64,000 nucleotides of DNA from Leptospiraceae bacterium (lineage in GTDB: Bacteria > Spirochaetota > Leptospiria > Leptospirales > Leptospiraceae). Position 1 is the stretch's first letter; each line of letters begins with the position of its first letter. Shown here piece after piece: positions 15,887-24,638 of the stretch. The DNA lies in the NCBI GenBank assembly GCA_024233835.1, contig JACKPC010000006.1, forward strand, positions 248,001 through 312,000. The letters run 5' to 3'. Below the pieces are notes generated by a model. That model was not told the origin of the DNA, searched no databases, and saw nothing but the letters and a program-made list of their open reading frames with translations. Made by a program: the position numbers and the translations under genes.

Positions 15887-15926
15887 GGTCTTAAAAAGTA
15901 CTTTCGATACAGATTGTCAAGTTATT

Positions 15927-17345
15927 TCAATTACTCGTAACAGGTTTCTTTTGGGTTTTCGTATCCTGTTCCTGAATAACTTTTCCATCTTCTAAAATCA
16001 TACGAATCAGCTTGGTCATTTCTACAGAATATTCTACATTTAGCTCTTTTACAATGCTCTCACAGAAACCATTTACTATCAAAAGTTTCGCATCGTCTTC
16101 CGTAAGCCCCCGTGTTTGGAGATAAAAAAGCTGATCCTCATCAATCTTCGATACGGTCGCTTCATAATTCAAAGAACCATGTTCTCCGGAAATATCATTA
16201 TAAGGATAGGCATGTGACCTCGAATGATCATCCATAAGCAGGCCATCACATTTCACATGGCTAAAAGAATTTTGCGAAGAGGGTTCGAATTTAACCAGGC
16301 CACGGTAGGAGTTAATTCCTCCATCCAGAGAAACTCCCTTTGCTAAAACATTGCTACGGGTATTTTTTCCGATATGTATAATCCTTGCTCCGGTATCCTG
16401 AATTTGCTTTTCGCCGGCAAAAGCTAAAGAAAGTACCGAACCCTTAGAATCATCCCCTTTTAAAATAATCCCGGGATATTTAATGGTATTGGCACCAACA
16501 TTCACATCTGTCCAGGTAATATGGGCTTTTTCATGGCAGAGTCCGCGTTTAACCGTCCAGTTATACATATTCTTTTTCCAGTTTTGAATAGTCGTATACT
16601 GGATCTTTGCACTTTTATGGGCTATGAGCTCCACAACAGCCGTATGAAAATTGGTTCCCTTATCCTGAACAGAACTACAACCTTCGCTGTATTCCAGATC
16701 GGCACCCTCATCGGCAATCAAAAGAGTTCTCTCGTATTGGCCGGATTGAGCGGCACTGACTTTAAAATACGCCTGAAGTGGCATGGGGGTTTTGACACCT
16801 TTTGGAACAAAAGCAAAAGAACCACCGCTGAAAACGCAGCTATTGAGGGCAGAGAATTTATTATCACCGATAGTAACAACGGTTCCGAGGTATTTCCGAA
16901 CCAGATCCGGGTATTCTCGAATAGCTGTATCGATATCACAAAAGATAATTCCCAGTTCTTCGAGTTCTTTTTTTACATTGGCATATACAGTCTCGGAATC
17001 ATTCATGGCTTCGATACCGGCGAGGTATTTTCGCTCATGTTCCGGGATGCCAAGCTTTTCAAAGCTTTTCAACACTTCCGGGTCTACGTCATCCCAGGAC
17101 TTTTTCTTCTTAAAATTGGCTCCTACGTAATGAACGTAGCTATTAATATCTACATTGAACTCGGGAAAGAAACCCCAGTCAGGCATGGGTTTAGATTCAT
17201 AGATTTCAAAGGCTTTTAAACGAAACTCGGTGAGCCAGGCAGGCTCATTTTTTATATGGGAGATGGACTCTACAACTTTTCTGGAAAGACCTCTTGGGAA
17301 ATTATCCGGTCTGTAATACTTTTCTTCCATTTCCATTGAATACAT
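15927..17345 (-). CDS. sufB: Fe-S cluster assembly scaffold protein SufB
   Basis: The product of about 472 residues matches SufB across its length: SYVHYVGANFKKKKSWDDVD near the N-terminus, GEHGSLNYEATVSKIDEDQL towards the end and LTEDDAKLLIVNGF in the C-terminal helix region. SufB is the core scaffold of the SUF complex (with SufC and SufD) that builds iron-sulfur clusters. I chose the ATG at 17345 because AGGAGGTGG lies just upstream; an earlier ATG at 17378 is also in frame. SufC and SufD are not in the window. It lies directly downstream of the AhpC-type peroxiredoxin gene (55-base gap), so the two may be co-expressed under oxidative stress. Confidence 0.95.
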   Translation of the reverse strand: MYSMEMEEKYYRPDNFPRGLSRKVVESISHIKNEPAWLTEFRLKAFEIYESKPMPDWGFFPEFNVDINSYVHYVGANFKKKKSWDDVDPEVLKSFEKLGIPEHERKYLAGIEAMNDSETVYANVKKELEELGIIFCDIDTAIREYPDLVRKYLGTVVTIGDNKFSALNSCVFSGGSFAFVPKGVKTPMPLQAYFKVSAAQSGQYERTLLIADEGADLEYSEGCSSVQDKGTNFHTAVVELIAHKSAKIQYTTIQNWKKNMYNWTVKRGLCHEKAHITWTDVNVGANTIKYPGIILKGDDSKGSVLSLAFAGEKQIQDTGARIIHIGKNTRSNVLAKGVSLDGGINSYRGLVKFEPSSQNSFSHVKCDGLLMDDHSRSHAYPYNDISGEHGSLNYEATVSKIDEDQLFYLQTRGLTEDDAKLLIVNGFCESIVKELNVEYSVEMTKLIRMILEDGKVIQEQDTKTQKKPVTSN

Positions 17346-17400
17346 TCGTCCACCTCCTGCATGAACAGGGCTATACACCCTGACTGTTGCAATTTATTGA

Positions 17401-17985
17401 TTATTTATTAACAGCTGAAAAATATTCTTTAGACTTTTCAGGTTCAGCCACCATCGTTTTTCCACCTTCTTCCCAGTTTGCAGGGCAAACTTCACCGTGT
17501 TTTTCCACGTATTGGAAAGCTTTTATTAAACGAATGGCTTCATTTATATTTCTTCCTACCGGAAGGTCATTTACAGTAGCCTGACGAATTACACCTTTCG
17601 GGTCAATCAGGAAAGTTCCACGAAGAGCAACGCCACCCTCAGTAAGAACGCCAAAATCAGCAGAAATTTTCTTAGTAATATCTGCAATTAAAGGATACTT
17701 GATATCACCGATTCCACCCTGTTTACGGGGAGTATTTTTCCAGGCAAGGTGACTGAACTCACTATCAATCGAAACACCTAAAACCTCTGCGCCTAACTTT
17801 TTAAATTCATCCAGCTTGGCATCGTATTCAATAATTTCAGTGGGGCAAACAAAAGTAAAATCCAATGGATAAAAGAAAAGAACTACCCATTTTCCCTTAT
17901 AATCAGAAAGTTTAATGGTTTTGAATTCAGATCCTACAACAGCTGTTGCAGTAAAATCAGGTGCCTGTGATGTAACCTGTGGCAT
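17401..17985 (-). CDS. ahpC: 2-Cys peroxiredoxin (AhpC/Prx1 type)
   Basis: The 194-residue protein has the peroxidatic Cys in FVCPTEI (about residue 50) and the resolving Cys in GEVCPANW (about residue 168). It also has the Prx1 segments KWVVLFFYPLDFTF and RGTFLIDPKGVIRQATVND. It reduces peroxides with thiol donors in the cytoplasm and is one of the main peroxide defences in bacteria that lack other systems. GGAG lies upstream of the start. A perfect inverted repeat at 18007-18027 lies 22 bases before the start codon and could be an operator. It is followed by sufB on the same strand. Confidence 0.95.
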   Translation of the reverse strand: MPQVTSQAPDFTATAVVGSEFKTIKLSDYKGKWVVLFFYPLDFTFVCPTEIIEYDAKLDEFKKLGAEVLGVSIDSEFSHLAWKNTPRKQGGIGDIKYPLIADITKKISADFGVLTEGGVALRGTFLIDPKGVIRQATVNDLPVGRNINEAIRLIKAFQYVEKHGEVCPANWEEGGKTMVAEPEKSKEYFSAVNK

Positions 17986-18006
17986 AAAATGTCTCCTATA
18001 TACTAT

Positions 18007-18027
18007 TTTTTAGATCAAGTCTAAAAA
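18007..18027. promoter_or_regulatory. Inverted repeat upstream of ahpC, possible operator
   Basis: TTTTTAGA and TCTAAAAA form a perfect 8-bp inverted repeat around TCAAG. It lies between the divergent ahpC and antitoxin-like genes and overlaps a possible -10 element (TAGACT) for ahpC. It does not match the classical PerR or Fur box, so the binding factor is unknown; a leader hairpin is the alternative. Confidence 0.45.
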
Positions 18028-18057
18028 GAGGAAGCATTTTGGAAAGCATTTTTTATA

Positions 18058-18240
18058 ATGATTCTAATTTTATTTCAGGAAGTATATCCATTCTCATTTG
18101 CCTTTCACATATTGTCCAGAAAACCTTCCACATGGGAAATTCAAGCTTTAAAAAAAGGTTTGGATGATATTCGCAATGGAAGGCTCATTTATATTGAGAT
18201 AGTTGAAAAAGAAATCGATCAATATATTGAGAGTCTCTAA
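18058..18240 (+). CDS. Small antitoxin-like protein
   Basis: The 60-residue product ends with ALKKGLDDIRNGRLI and a charged helix, a pattern seen in ParD/RelB-type antitoxins (GL.DI..GR). The first 20 residues (MILILFQEVYPFSFAFHILS) do not look like a DNA-binding domain, so the true antitoxin may be truncated at its N-terminus. A ParE-like start codon follows one base after the stop. The assignment rests on a short pattern and on context. Confidence 0.4.
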   Translation: MILILFQEVYPFSFAFHILSRKPSTWEIQALKKGLDDIRNGRLIYIEIVEKEIDQYIESL

Positions 18241-18241
18241 A

Positions 18242-18373
18242 ATGCCTTTTTTTAGAGTTAGATGGTCAGAGCAGGCCAAAGTAGATTATAAAGATTTGTT
18301 AAAATTCTTCAGGAAGCTGTTCATTAACATTTATCCCTTGCCCATTTGTTTCTTCAGTCGTTCAATTTCCTGA
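18242..18373 (+). pseudogene. Truncated ParE/RelE-like toxin
   Basis: The ATG at 18242 starts one base after the antitoxin-like gene and reads MPFFRVRWSEQAKVDYKDL, closely matching the first strand and helix of ParE/RelE toxins (V.WS..A..D...). After about 28 codons the frame runs into unrelated sequence and stops at 18373. The catalytic C-terminal half is absent, so no toxin should be made. Confidence 0.55.
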
Positions 18374-18525
18374 ATTAGGGCTTCGTTCTGTTTTAAGGCC
18401 TGTTCCTTAGCCTGTAGTGCTAATTCTTCAGCCTGTAATGCTTGTTCTTTGGCCTGGCTATCTTCTTATCTTCCATTAGATAGCGAAACACTACATCATA
18501 GATAGGATTAGCGATCTGTATAATC
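18331..18525 (-). pseudogene. Collapsed Rpn/PDDEXK-family gene
   Basis: On the minus strand 18525 to about 18465 encodes ANPIYDVVFRYLMEDKKIA, the typical N-terminus of Rpn-like PD-(D/E)XK transposase-related nucleases. It is joined, out of frame, to a C-terminal coiled coil that includes QALKQNEALIQEIERLKKQ and stops at 18331. The central nuclease domain is deleted. The end of the truncated toxin overlaps this remnant on the other strand. Confidence 0.55.
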
Positions 18526-18628
18526 GTCAATTATGCCGCTTTACAGAAAAAAGAAAAGCAGAAAATAGGAGTCTTAAAACCAATGTCAAATTTATAGAAG
18601 CTATGAAAAGGCCTGGTGGATTCAGGTA

Positions 18629-18757
18629 TCAATAGTTGATAAACACTTCTCCGTATTCTTCATATTCCTGCATAAGTTTCTGAAAGTCCCTGAGTCGACA
18701 ATAAGCCTGAAGCTTAATTTCGGGAGAGTCAATTTGTTTTAAATCCACAGGCTTTAC
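18629..18757 (-). pseudogene. Unidentified gene fragment behind the LOG gene
   Basis: Directly after the stop of the LOG gene, and in the same frame, an open stretch reads KLQAYCRLRDFQKLMQEYEE and stops at 18629. A GTG within it could start a 39-residue peptide, but no ribosome binding site is seen. It looks like the C-terminal part of a lost gene. The bases between 18526 and 18628 show nothing recognisable. Confidence 0.35.
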
Positions 18758-19339
18758 TCAGGTAAACGAATCATCAAATGAAAAAATCCGATTTTTAGAA
18801 CTGTCATAAATGGAATATAGTAAACGCTCCGGATCCGTATCGATTATGATTCTCTCAAAATTTTCCTGTCTTATGAAACCCTTTTCCACGGAATATTGCA
18901 AGAAATCCAAAAGTTTATCATAGTAGGAATCAATATTTAAAATGCTGACCGGTTTATTATGAATTCCCAATTGCAGCCAGGAAATCACCTCAAACATCTC
19001 TTCAAGAGTGCCCACTCCACCCGGTAGACATATAAAGGCATCTGCCAGGTTTCCCATTAGAGCCTTTCTTTCGTGCATAGAAGAAACAATGTGTATTTCA
19101 CTAAGTCCCCGGTGCATGACTTCTTTTTGAGACATAAATTCAGGGATAACCCCCACTACAGTTCCTCCATTTCCCAAAACCACATCGGCCATCTTACCCA
19201 TGAGTCCCAGAGACCCTCCTCCGTAGACCAGGCTAAGCCCATTTTTAGCCAGAGCTTTTGCCAGCTCTTCCGCAGCCTGGGAATAGGACTCTTCAGTTCC
19301 GGGAGAAGAGCCACAAAAAACACAAATTGCATTCTTCAT
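18758..19339 (-). CDS. LOG-family (TIGR00730-type) nucleotide phosphoribohydrolase
   Basis: The protein of about 193 residues has the Rossmann-like opening CVFCGSSPG, YGGGSLGLMG, and the family's catalytic motif PGGVGTLEEMFE with an upstream SSMHERKALM Arg. LOG proteins, once annotated as lysine decarboxylases, release the base from nucleoside 5'-monophosphates (cytokinin-type in plants); the bacterial role is often unclear. I prefer the ATG at 19339, since the longer frame starts with TTG at 19378 and overlaps the YgjP-like gene before it. The two genes probably form an operon. Confidence 0.85.
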   Translation of the reverse strand: MKNAICVFCGSSPGTEESYSQAAEELAKALAKNGLSLVYGGGSLGLMGKMADVVLGNGGTVVGVIPEFMSQKEVMHRGLSEIHIVSSMHERKALMGNLADAFICLPGGVGTLEEMFEVISWLQLGIHNKPVSILNIDSYYDKLLDFLQYSVEKGFIRQENFERIIIDTDPERLLYSIYDSSKNRIFSFDDSFT

Positions 19340-19374
19340 AATCTTGATTATCGGTTTCCTATAAAAGAAGTAAT

Positions 19375-20100
19375 TCAATAAATTGAAGGATGATAATCTT
19401 TTAGTTCATCATCGCTTTCTTTTGTTTCCGGGTGAGACTCATCCAGCAGTTTCCAAAAACCTTCTCCATGATTTTTTTCTACGGTGTGGGCCAATTCATG
19501 TAAAATTACATAATCCTGAAGATTTTCCGGAAGTCTCACAACATGGGAATTTAACTGAATCACATTTTCTCCCGAACAACTACCCCAGCGAGATTTCATA
19601 CTTTTTATCTGTATATCTTTATAAGAAAATCCGTGTTTCTTAGCCAAATTTTCAACTCTTCCCGGTAGATGCTCAGCCGCCTCTTTTTTATAGATCCTGT
19701 CTACCATAGCTCGTAGTTTTCTCTGAATCTCCGGATCGGAGAAGTTTGTATTTTTCGGACAATAAATCACTGCCTTATTACCAGAGTATTTAAGGGTAAA
19801 AATAGAACTATCTCGCTTTATAAATTCCAGTTTATGATGCTCTGTATAAAAGGTTTTTTTGTCTGAATATTCGGTTATGCCCTGTAATCTTTCAAGCAGA
19901 CGTTCTTTTGCTTCCAAAAACCAGGTTTTATTGTGAATAATAAAAAAAGCAGCATCCTTATAGGAAATTCCGGCAGGAAATGTGAGTACCGGCAGATTCG
20001 ATACAGGTTCAAGCTTGAGGATAAATTTCTTTACCCTTTTATTTTTTAACAGCTTTACCTGCCCAATTCCTTCAATGGTAATATTTTTCTGACCGGCCAT
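19375..20100 (-). CDS. YgjP-type (DUF45/WLM-like) zinc metallopeptidase-like protein
   Basis: The protein of about 241 residues ends in a clear DUF45 core: KSRWGSCSGENVIQLN followed by ILHELAHTVEKNHGEGFW, where HELAH and the later His form the zinc site. The family resembles SprT/WLM peptidases; its cellular role is mostly unknown. I chose the ATG at 20100 because AAAGGG lies just upstream and the protein then matches the usual family start. A longer frame from 20226 would add a possible membrane helix. It is followed by the LOG gene at once. Confidence 0.8.
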   Translation of the reverse strand: MAGQKNITIEGIGQVKLLKNKRVKKFILKLEPVSNLPVLTFPAGISYKDAAFFIIHNKTWFLEAKERLLERLQGITEYSDKKTFYTEHHKLEFIKRDSSIFTLKYSGNKAVIYCPKNTNFSDPEIQRKLRAMVDRIYKKEAAEHLPGRVENLAKKHGFSYKDIQIKSMKSRWGSCSGENVIQLNSHVVRLPENLQDYVILHELAHTVEKNHGEGFWKLLDESHPETKESDDELKDYHPSIY

Positions 20101-20357
20101 AAAATTCCCTTTAAAAATTCTTGACAAAACAGATATAATAACAATATTGAAAGTTACTATGGAAAGAGCAACTAAAATAAACCGGAAGTTTTTTTCTTTT
20201 AACTTCAATTTTATTTCTATCACCACCTCAATCTTTCTGTACCTCCTCCTCCAGGTCTAATTTTTTCAACATAGCTTCTCAGGCAATTTGTGCCTGCTAA
20301 ATTTATAGTTATTTAGATTTTTATTATATTCTACAATACTAATCAATGGAGAGAAAA

Positions 20358-21893
20358 ATGTACCAAATCCAGGGAAAATACAAAGCGTATCCAGTAGTTT
20401 CTTTAGAAAACAGAAACTGGCCATCCAATACAATACAGGTAGCACCCATACTGTGCTCGGTGGACTTACGAGATGGGAATCAGGCCCTTATCCAACCGAT
20501 GAATCTGGAAGAAAAAATGGAAATGTTTCAAGTCCTCATTGATATGCAGTTCAAGGAGATTGAAATAGGTTTTCCTTCAGCCTCAGAAGTGGAATATAAG
20601 TTTACTCGCAAAATCATAGAAGATAAATGTATTCCTCGTGATACTAAAATACAGGTGATTACACAGGCAAGGAAGGAATTAATAAGTAAAACCATGGACT
20701 CCATTAAAGGAGCTGAAAATGTGATCATTCACCTGTACAATTCAACTTCGACAATACAAAGAAATATTGTATTTCGGAAAAGTAAGCAGGAGATAATCAA
20801 TATTGCAGTAGATGGAGTCAAAGAGATAAAAAAACAGGCTCGTAACTTTACAGGAAATATTCAACTACAGTATTCTCCTGAAAGTTTCACAGCTACAGAA
20901 TTAGACTTTGCTTATGAAATGTGCGAAGCTGTCCGGGAAGAATGGAATTTTTATGGAGGACATAATTTAATCCTTAACTTGCCGGCGACTGTAGAAATGT
21001 CCACACCTAACATTTTTGCAGATAGAATCGAGTGGTTTCATAAACATATCAGCAATAGGGATAGAATCACCCTGAGTGTTCATACGCACAATGACAGGGG
21101 TTGTGCGGTTGCTGCGGCAGAACTCTCCGTTCTTGCAGGGGCCGACAGGGTAGAAGGAACTCTTTTTGGAAATGGAGAACGATCCGGAAACATGGATATA
21201 GTTACATTTGCATTGAACTTGTATACTCAAGGAGTCGACCCTAAAATTGATCTTTCAAACCTGAATCGGGCCATACATATTGCTGAAAAATGCAATAAAA
21301 TAAAAGTACCGGAACGTCAGCCGTACGCTGGAGAGCTAGTTTATACCGCCTTTTCCGGTTCCCATCAGGATGCAATATCTAAAGGAATGAGATACAGAAA
21401 GGAAACTGAGGAGGTTTTTTGGGATGTGCCTTATATTCCTATCGATCCGGAAGACATAGGAAGAACCTATGATTCTATAATCCGAATTAATAGCCAGTCA
21501 GGAAAAGGAGGAGTAGCTTATGTTTTAGAAAAAGAATATGGAATCTCGATACCAAAAGAAATGCAGCCAATAGTATCTAAAGAAATTCAGAAATTCGCAG
21601 ATGAAAATTTTTCAGAAATTGGTGCTGAAGAGATTTATAATCTTTTTTCTATACATTTTATGAATGCTCGAAAAAATGATTCTGAATTGGATTTAATAGA
21701 TATAAAGCCAATTCAAATTATTTCGGAGTTAAAAGGAGATAGATATATTTGCTTTTCGAGAATTGAGTATCATCGTCATACTTTCTGGGGAGCTTATATA
21801 TCGGGTGATGTAGAAGATGCCAGGCAAAATTCAATCCTTTCTGCATATAATAGGTTTAAGAAATCGCACCCGGGTCTAAGTAACATTGCTTAA
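20358..21893 (+). CDS. leuA: 2-isopropylmalate synthase (LeuA, yeast/actinobacterial type)
   Basis: The protein of about 511 residues matches the LeuA branch found in yeast and actinobacteria: SVDLRDGNQAL with the catalytic Arg-Asp, EIGFPSAS, HLYNSTS, YSPESFT, and SVHTHNDRGCAVAAAEL with the HxH metal ligands. FGNGERSGNMD also fits. It condenses acetyl-CoA with 2-oxoisovalerate in leucine synthesis. The C-terminal region (about 430-511) is short and weakly like the LeuA allosteric domain, so feedback control may be reduced. GGAGAG four bases before the ATG at 20358 favours it over the ATG at 20346. It is a single gene ended by a strong hairpin. Confidence 0.9.
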   Translation: MYQIQGKYKAYPVVSLENRNWPSNTIQVAPILCSVDLRDGNQALIQPMNLEEKMEMFQVLIDMQFKEIEIGFPSASEVEYKFTRKIIEDKCIPRDTKIQVITQARKELISKTMDSIKGAENVIIHLYNSTSTIQRNIVFRKSKQEIINIAVDGVKEIKKQARNFTGNIQLQYSPESFTATELDFAYEMCEAVREEWNFYGGHNLILNLPATVEMSTPNIFADRIEWFHKHISNRDRITLSVHTHNDRGCAVAAAELSVLAGADRVEGTLFGNGERSGNMDIVTFALNLYTQGVDPKIDLSNLNRAIHIAEKCNKIKVPERQPYAGELVYTAFSGSHQDAISKGMRYRKETEEVFWDVPYIPIDPEDIGRTYDSIIRINSQSGKGGVAYVLEKEYGISIPKEMQPIVSKEIQKFADENFSEIGAEEIYNLFSIHFMNARKNDSELDLIDIKPIQIISELKGDRYICFSRIEYHRHTFWGAYISGDVEDARQNSILSAYNRFKKSHPGLSNIA

Positions 21894-21931
21894 TCTCTTT
21901 TTTTATGGAGTTTCTTTAGAGATAAGTTTAT

Positions 21932-21961
21932 ATCAGGTGAGAAAACACTTTCTCACCTGAT
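21932..21961. terminator. Bidirectional hairpin between convergent genes
   Basis: A perfect 13-bp stem, ATCAGGTGAGAAA and TTTCTCACCTGAT around ACAC, lies between leuA and the convergent adenylate cyclase gene. There is no long T-run on either side, but position and strength support a terminator for both. Confidence 0.7.
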
Positions 21962-21962
21962 G

Positions 21963-24125
21963 CTATAATAGCTTAACCTTATTTTTACCATTTTTTATTC
22001 TTTCATAAATGAGTTGGAAATTTTCATTTGGAACTCGACCTTCTACATCTCTTGAAAACTTACTTTTCAAGCGAAGTAAAAAGTACATATCAATCTCACC
22101 TTTATTCTTAGCTTTCACCTTTCCTCGATATTCACACTCAAAGAAGAATCTCATTAATTTATATGTATATCCTGAAATATTTACTCTTCCAGCTTCTCCA
22201 CTTGATTCCATTCTGGATGCTATATTAACTGTATCCCCCCAAATATCATAGGCAAATTTATGCTTTCCTACTACACCGGCAGCTACAGGCCCTACATGAA
22301 TTCCCAGGCGTAACTCCCAATAAGGTAGGTTCATGATAATTCTAACTTCTTTTGCCTGTTGCATTGTATGCTGAATTTCCAATGCAGCCAGGCAGGCATC
22401 GATAACGTGGGTTTTATTTTCCTTGGGTAAACCTCCCGCACACATATAGGCATCTCCTATAGTTTTGATTTTTTCTAAATTGTGTTTTTTTGTTACTTCA
22501 TCAAAATAGAAAAAACATACATCTAATTCTCTGACCAGTTCTTCTACTGTCATAGTCTCAGCAGCTTTAGTAAATCCTTTTAGATCGGCAAATAATACAC
22601 TTACAGAATTATAATATACGGGTTGAACTTCTCCTTTCAACTTTAATTCTTCTGCTACTTCAGGTGGTAAAATATTTTGTAACAGTTCTTCTGCTTTTTT
22701 TTGTTCTCTTTCAATTATTTCATTTCTTTCTTGCAGTTCTATCATGATTTTTTCGGTAAGCTTCTTTTCTTCTTCCAACTGTGCGGTTCGCTTTTTAACC
22801 AGTTCTTCTGCTTTTTCATTAAATGCTTTTAATTGTTTATTTAACTCAATAGTTTCTTTTAATAACTTTGCATTTTCCTTGCCTTCAAGAAAAGAAATAT
22901 ACCACAGGGAAAATACAAAAGAGATAGGATAAGAAGTAACAAAAAAAGAAAGATTAAAAGAAATATCATATTTAAACATCCATATTGCAAATAGCATATA
23001 GATTAATAATACAGAAAAGGATACTATAGCTCTTCTGTAATTTCCCCCAACAAAAAACATGGAATACAAACCGATCAGAGTAAGAAAAAAACCCAAGACA
23101 ATATTAACCCAGATAGGAACTCTTGTAAGAAAATGATTTTCCAATAAATTCGATATAGTAGTTGCATTCAAAAGAAGGTTTTGAAGGTTTCCGTAAGGAG
23201 TAATTTTTTCATCATAAATCGAAGTTGCGGTTGTCCCGATTAAAACAATTTTATCTCGAAAGGTAGCATCAAAATTATGATGTACAGTTTTATCATCAAA
23301 AAATAGGTTATTGAACTTATAAAATGGAACAATGGGTATATTTTTAGTTTCTTCGAAGGAGTAATAATGCAAACTATAATAACAATCTTTTAAGGGAATC
23401 GTTGTAAGTCCGGTTCCGGTCTTAATTTTCAGTTCGGAAGAACTCATTTTTAAATGCAAAATTTTATTTATAGAATTATAAGCAACAATTGGAAGAGAAG
23501 GAAAATAATAATTTTTATACTTATAAATTAATAAGTCATCCTTATCCAACCTTCCCCCTAATTCTTTTTCCCCGACAGCATGTAGACTTGGAGCTGTTAG
23601 ACCTATTTGATTACTGGGAAAAATGATGGTATTAAATCCTATATTACAATTGTTTCTTTTCTCTTCTACCCGAATAGAATGTTTTTTAAAATACATTTCC
23701 GGTATAGTTTGTGTATTGTTTAACTCACCTTTTTGTAGAAAAAGAGTATGAGAAATCACAGATGATTCCTTATTAAATTGAACTAACTTTGAATCGTCTT
23801 TGGAAGGTTCCGAAAATAGTAAATCAAATAGGATAATTTTCGGATTATATTTTTCTATAAATTGTAATACCGGAAGATAAACACTTCTTTTCCAGGGCCA
23901 TCTTCCGAAATCTGGATGCTGGGCAAAGTGCATCAAGGAATCATTATCTATTGCTACAATGACAATTTTGTCAGAAAACTTATGGTTAGGATTTATGTTT
24001 TTATAATGCTGGTAAACAATCAGTTCTTCTATATGGTCTAAAGTCCCAAAGAATTGTAGAACAAAGGATAGTATAAAAGGAAAAAACCATATAATAGTTC
24101 CTATAATTCTCTTATGATGAAACAT
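21963..24125 (-). CDS. Adenylate cyclase with CHASE2 sensor domain
   Basis: The 720-residue protein has a first membrane helix, a CHASE2 extracytoplasmic sensor (about residues 35-335, with VIVAIDNDSL and DKIVLIGTTATSIYDEKITP), three membrane helices (about 340-410), a coiled coil and a class III cyclase domain (about 505-660). Metal ligands are in FADLKGFT and GDAYM. The Lys in KIKTIGDAYM and the Asp in DIWGDTVNIASR select ATP over GTP, and the last motif also carries the transition-state Asn and Arg. It should make cAMP in response to a periplasmic signal. It ends at a hairpin shared with leuA. Confidence 0.93.
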   Translation of the reverse strand: MFHHKRIIGTIIWFFPFILSFVLQFFGTLDHIEELIVYQHYKNINPNHKFSDKIVIVAIDNDSLMHFAQHPDFGRWPWKRSVYLPVLQFIEKYNPKIILFDLLFSEPSKDDSKLVQFNKESSVISHTLFLQKGELNNTQTIPEMYFKKHSIRVEEKRNNCNIGFNTIIFPSNQIGLTAPSLHAVGEKELGGRLDKDDLLIYKYKNYYFPSLPIVAYNSINKILHLKMSSSELKIKTGTGLTTIPLKDCYYSLHYYSFEETKNIPIVPFYKFNNLFFDDKTVHHNFDATFRDKIVLIGTTATSIYDEKITPYGNLQNLLLNATTISNLLENHFLTRVPIWVNIVLGFFLTLIGLYSMFFVGGNYRRAIVSFSVLLIYMLFAIWMFKYDISFNLSFFVTSYPISFVFSLWYISFLEGKENAKLLKETIELNKQLKAFNEKAEELVKKRTAQLEEEKKLTEKIMIELQERNEIIEREQKKAEELLQNILPPEVAEELKLKGEVQPVYYNSVSVLFADLKGFTKAAETMTVEELVRELDVCFFYFDEVTKKHNLEKIKTIGDAYMCAGGLPKENKTHVIDACLAALEIQHTMQQAKEVRIIMNLPYWELRLGIHVGPVAAGVVGKHKFAYDIWGDTVNIASRMESSGEAGRVNISGYTYKLMRFFFECEYRGKVKAKNKGEIDMYFLLRLKSKFSRDVEGRVPNENFQLIYERIKNGKNKVKLL

Positions 24126-24210
24126 ATATACTGCTTATATGGAACAAAATTGATGAACCAGCTATTTAAGAATAGAATAAATAGTAAAAAACTAATTAAA
24201 GAAATTCGAA

Positions 24211-24510
24211 TTAGTTGCAATCACTTGTAGATTCTTTACTAATATTCTTCGTTTCTGTTGTTTGACTTTCTGTAGCACTTTCCTCCTCATCAAGAGCTCT
24301 ACTTACATTTGTTTTACCTCGAATCATATCATCTTTTTCCCCAAAACCACCGTTGGAGTCAGTTTCCTCACCGGGATTCATTGCAACTTTGCCGGCATCG
24401 TTATAGATACTCGGACTTGTTTTTTTACAATCCCTAGATACGTTCTTCTTGAGAGGAGAGCCACAATAAGATAGTAATATGAGCATAAAAGCTATTAGTA
24501 TTTTTTTCAT
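24211..24510 (-). CDS. Small lipoprotein, function unknown
   Basis: The 99-residue product opens MKKILIAFMLILLSYC with lipobox LSYC. The rest is hydrophilic and low in complexity, rich in Ser, Thr, Glu and Asn, and is probably disordered. The ATG at 24510 has AAAGGG six bases upstream; the longer frame begins with TTG. It lies between the CHASE2 cyclase and the M48 peptidase genes on the same strand, with gaps of 85 and 128 bases. Confidence 0.65.
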   Translation of the reverse strand: MKKILIAFMLILLSYCGSPLKKNVSRDCKKTSPSIYNDAGKVAMNPGEETDSNGGFGEKDDMIRGKTNVSRALDEEESATESQTTETKNISKESTSDCN

Positions 24511-24638
24511 CTTTTTCCCTTTATTCAAGTAGGAACTAAGAGGAAAATTTTGTCAAAAAAAAAATAGTAGCCTACAAAAAAAAATCTCTTTAAAAATGTA
24601 TGCAGGTGAAAAATCCCAATCTTGCAAAATAAATAGAC

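Noticed and set aside
16521..17219. Open plus-strand frame of 232 codons opposite sufB
   Set aside because: sufB on the minus strand is a full, well-conserved gene here; the plus-strand product has no recognisable domain.
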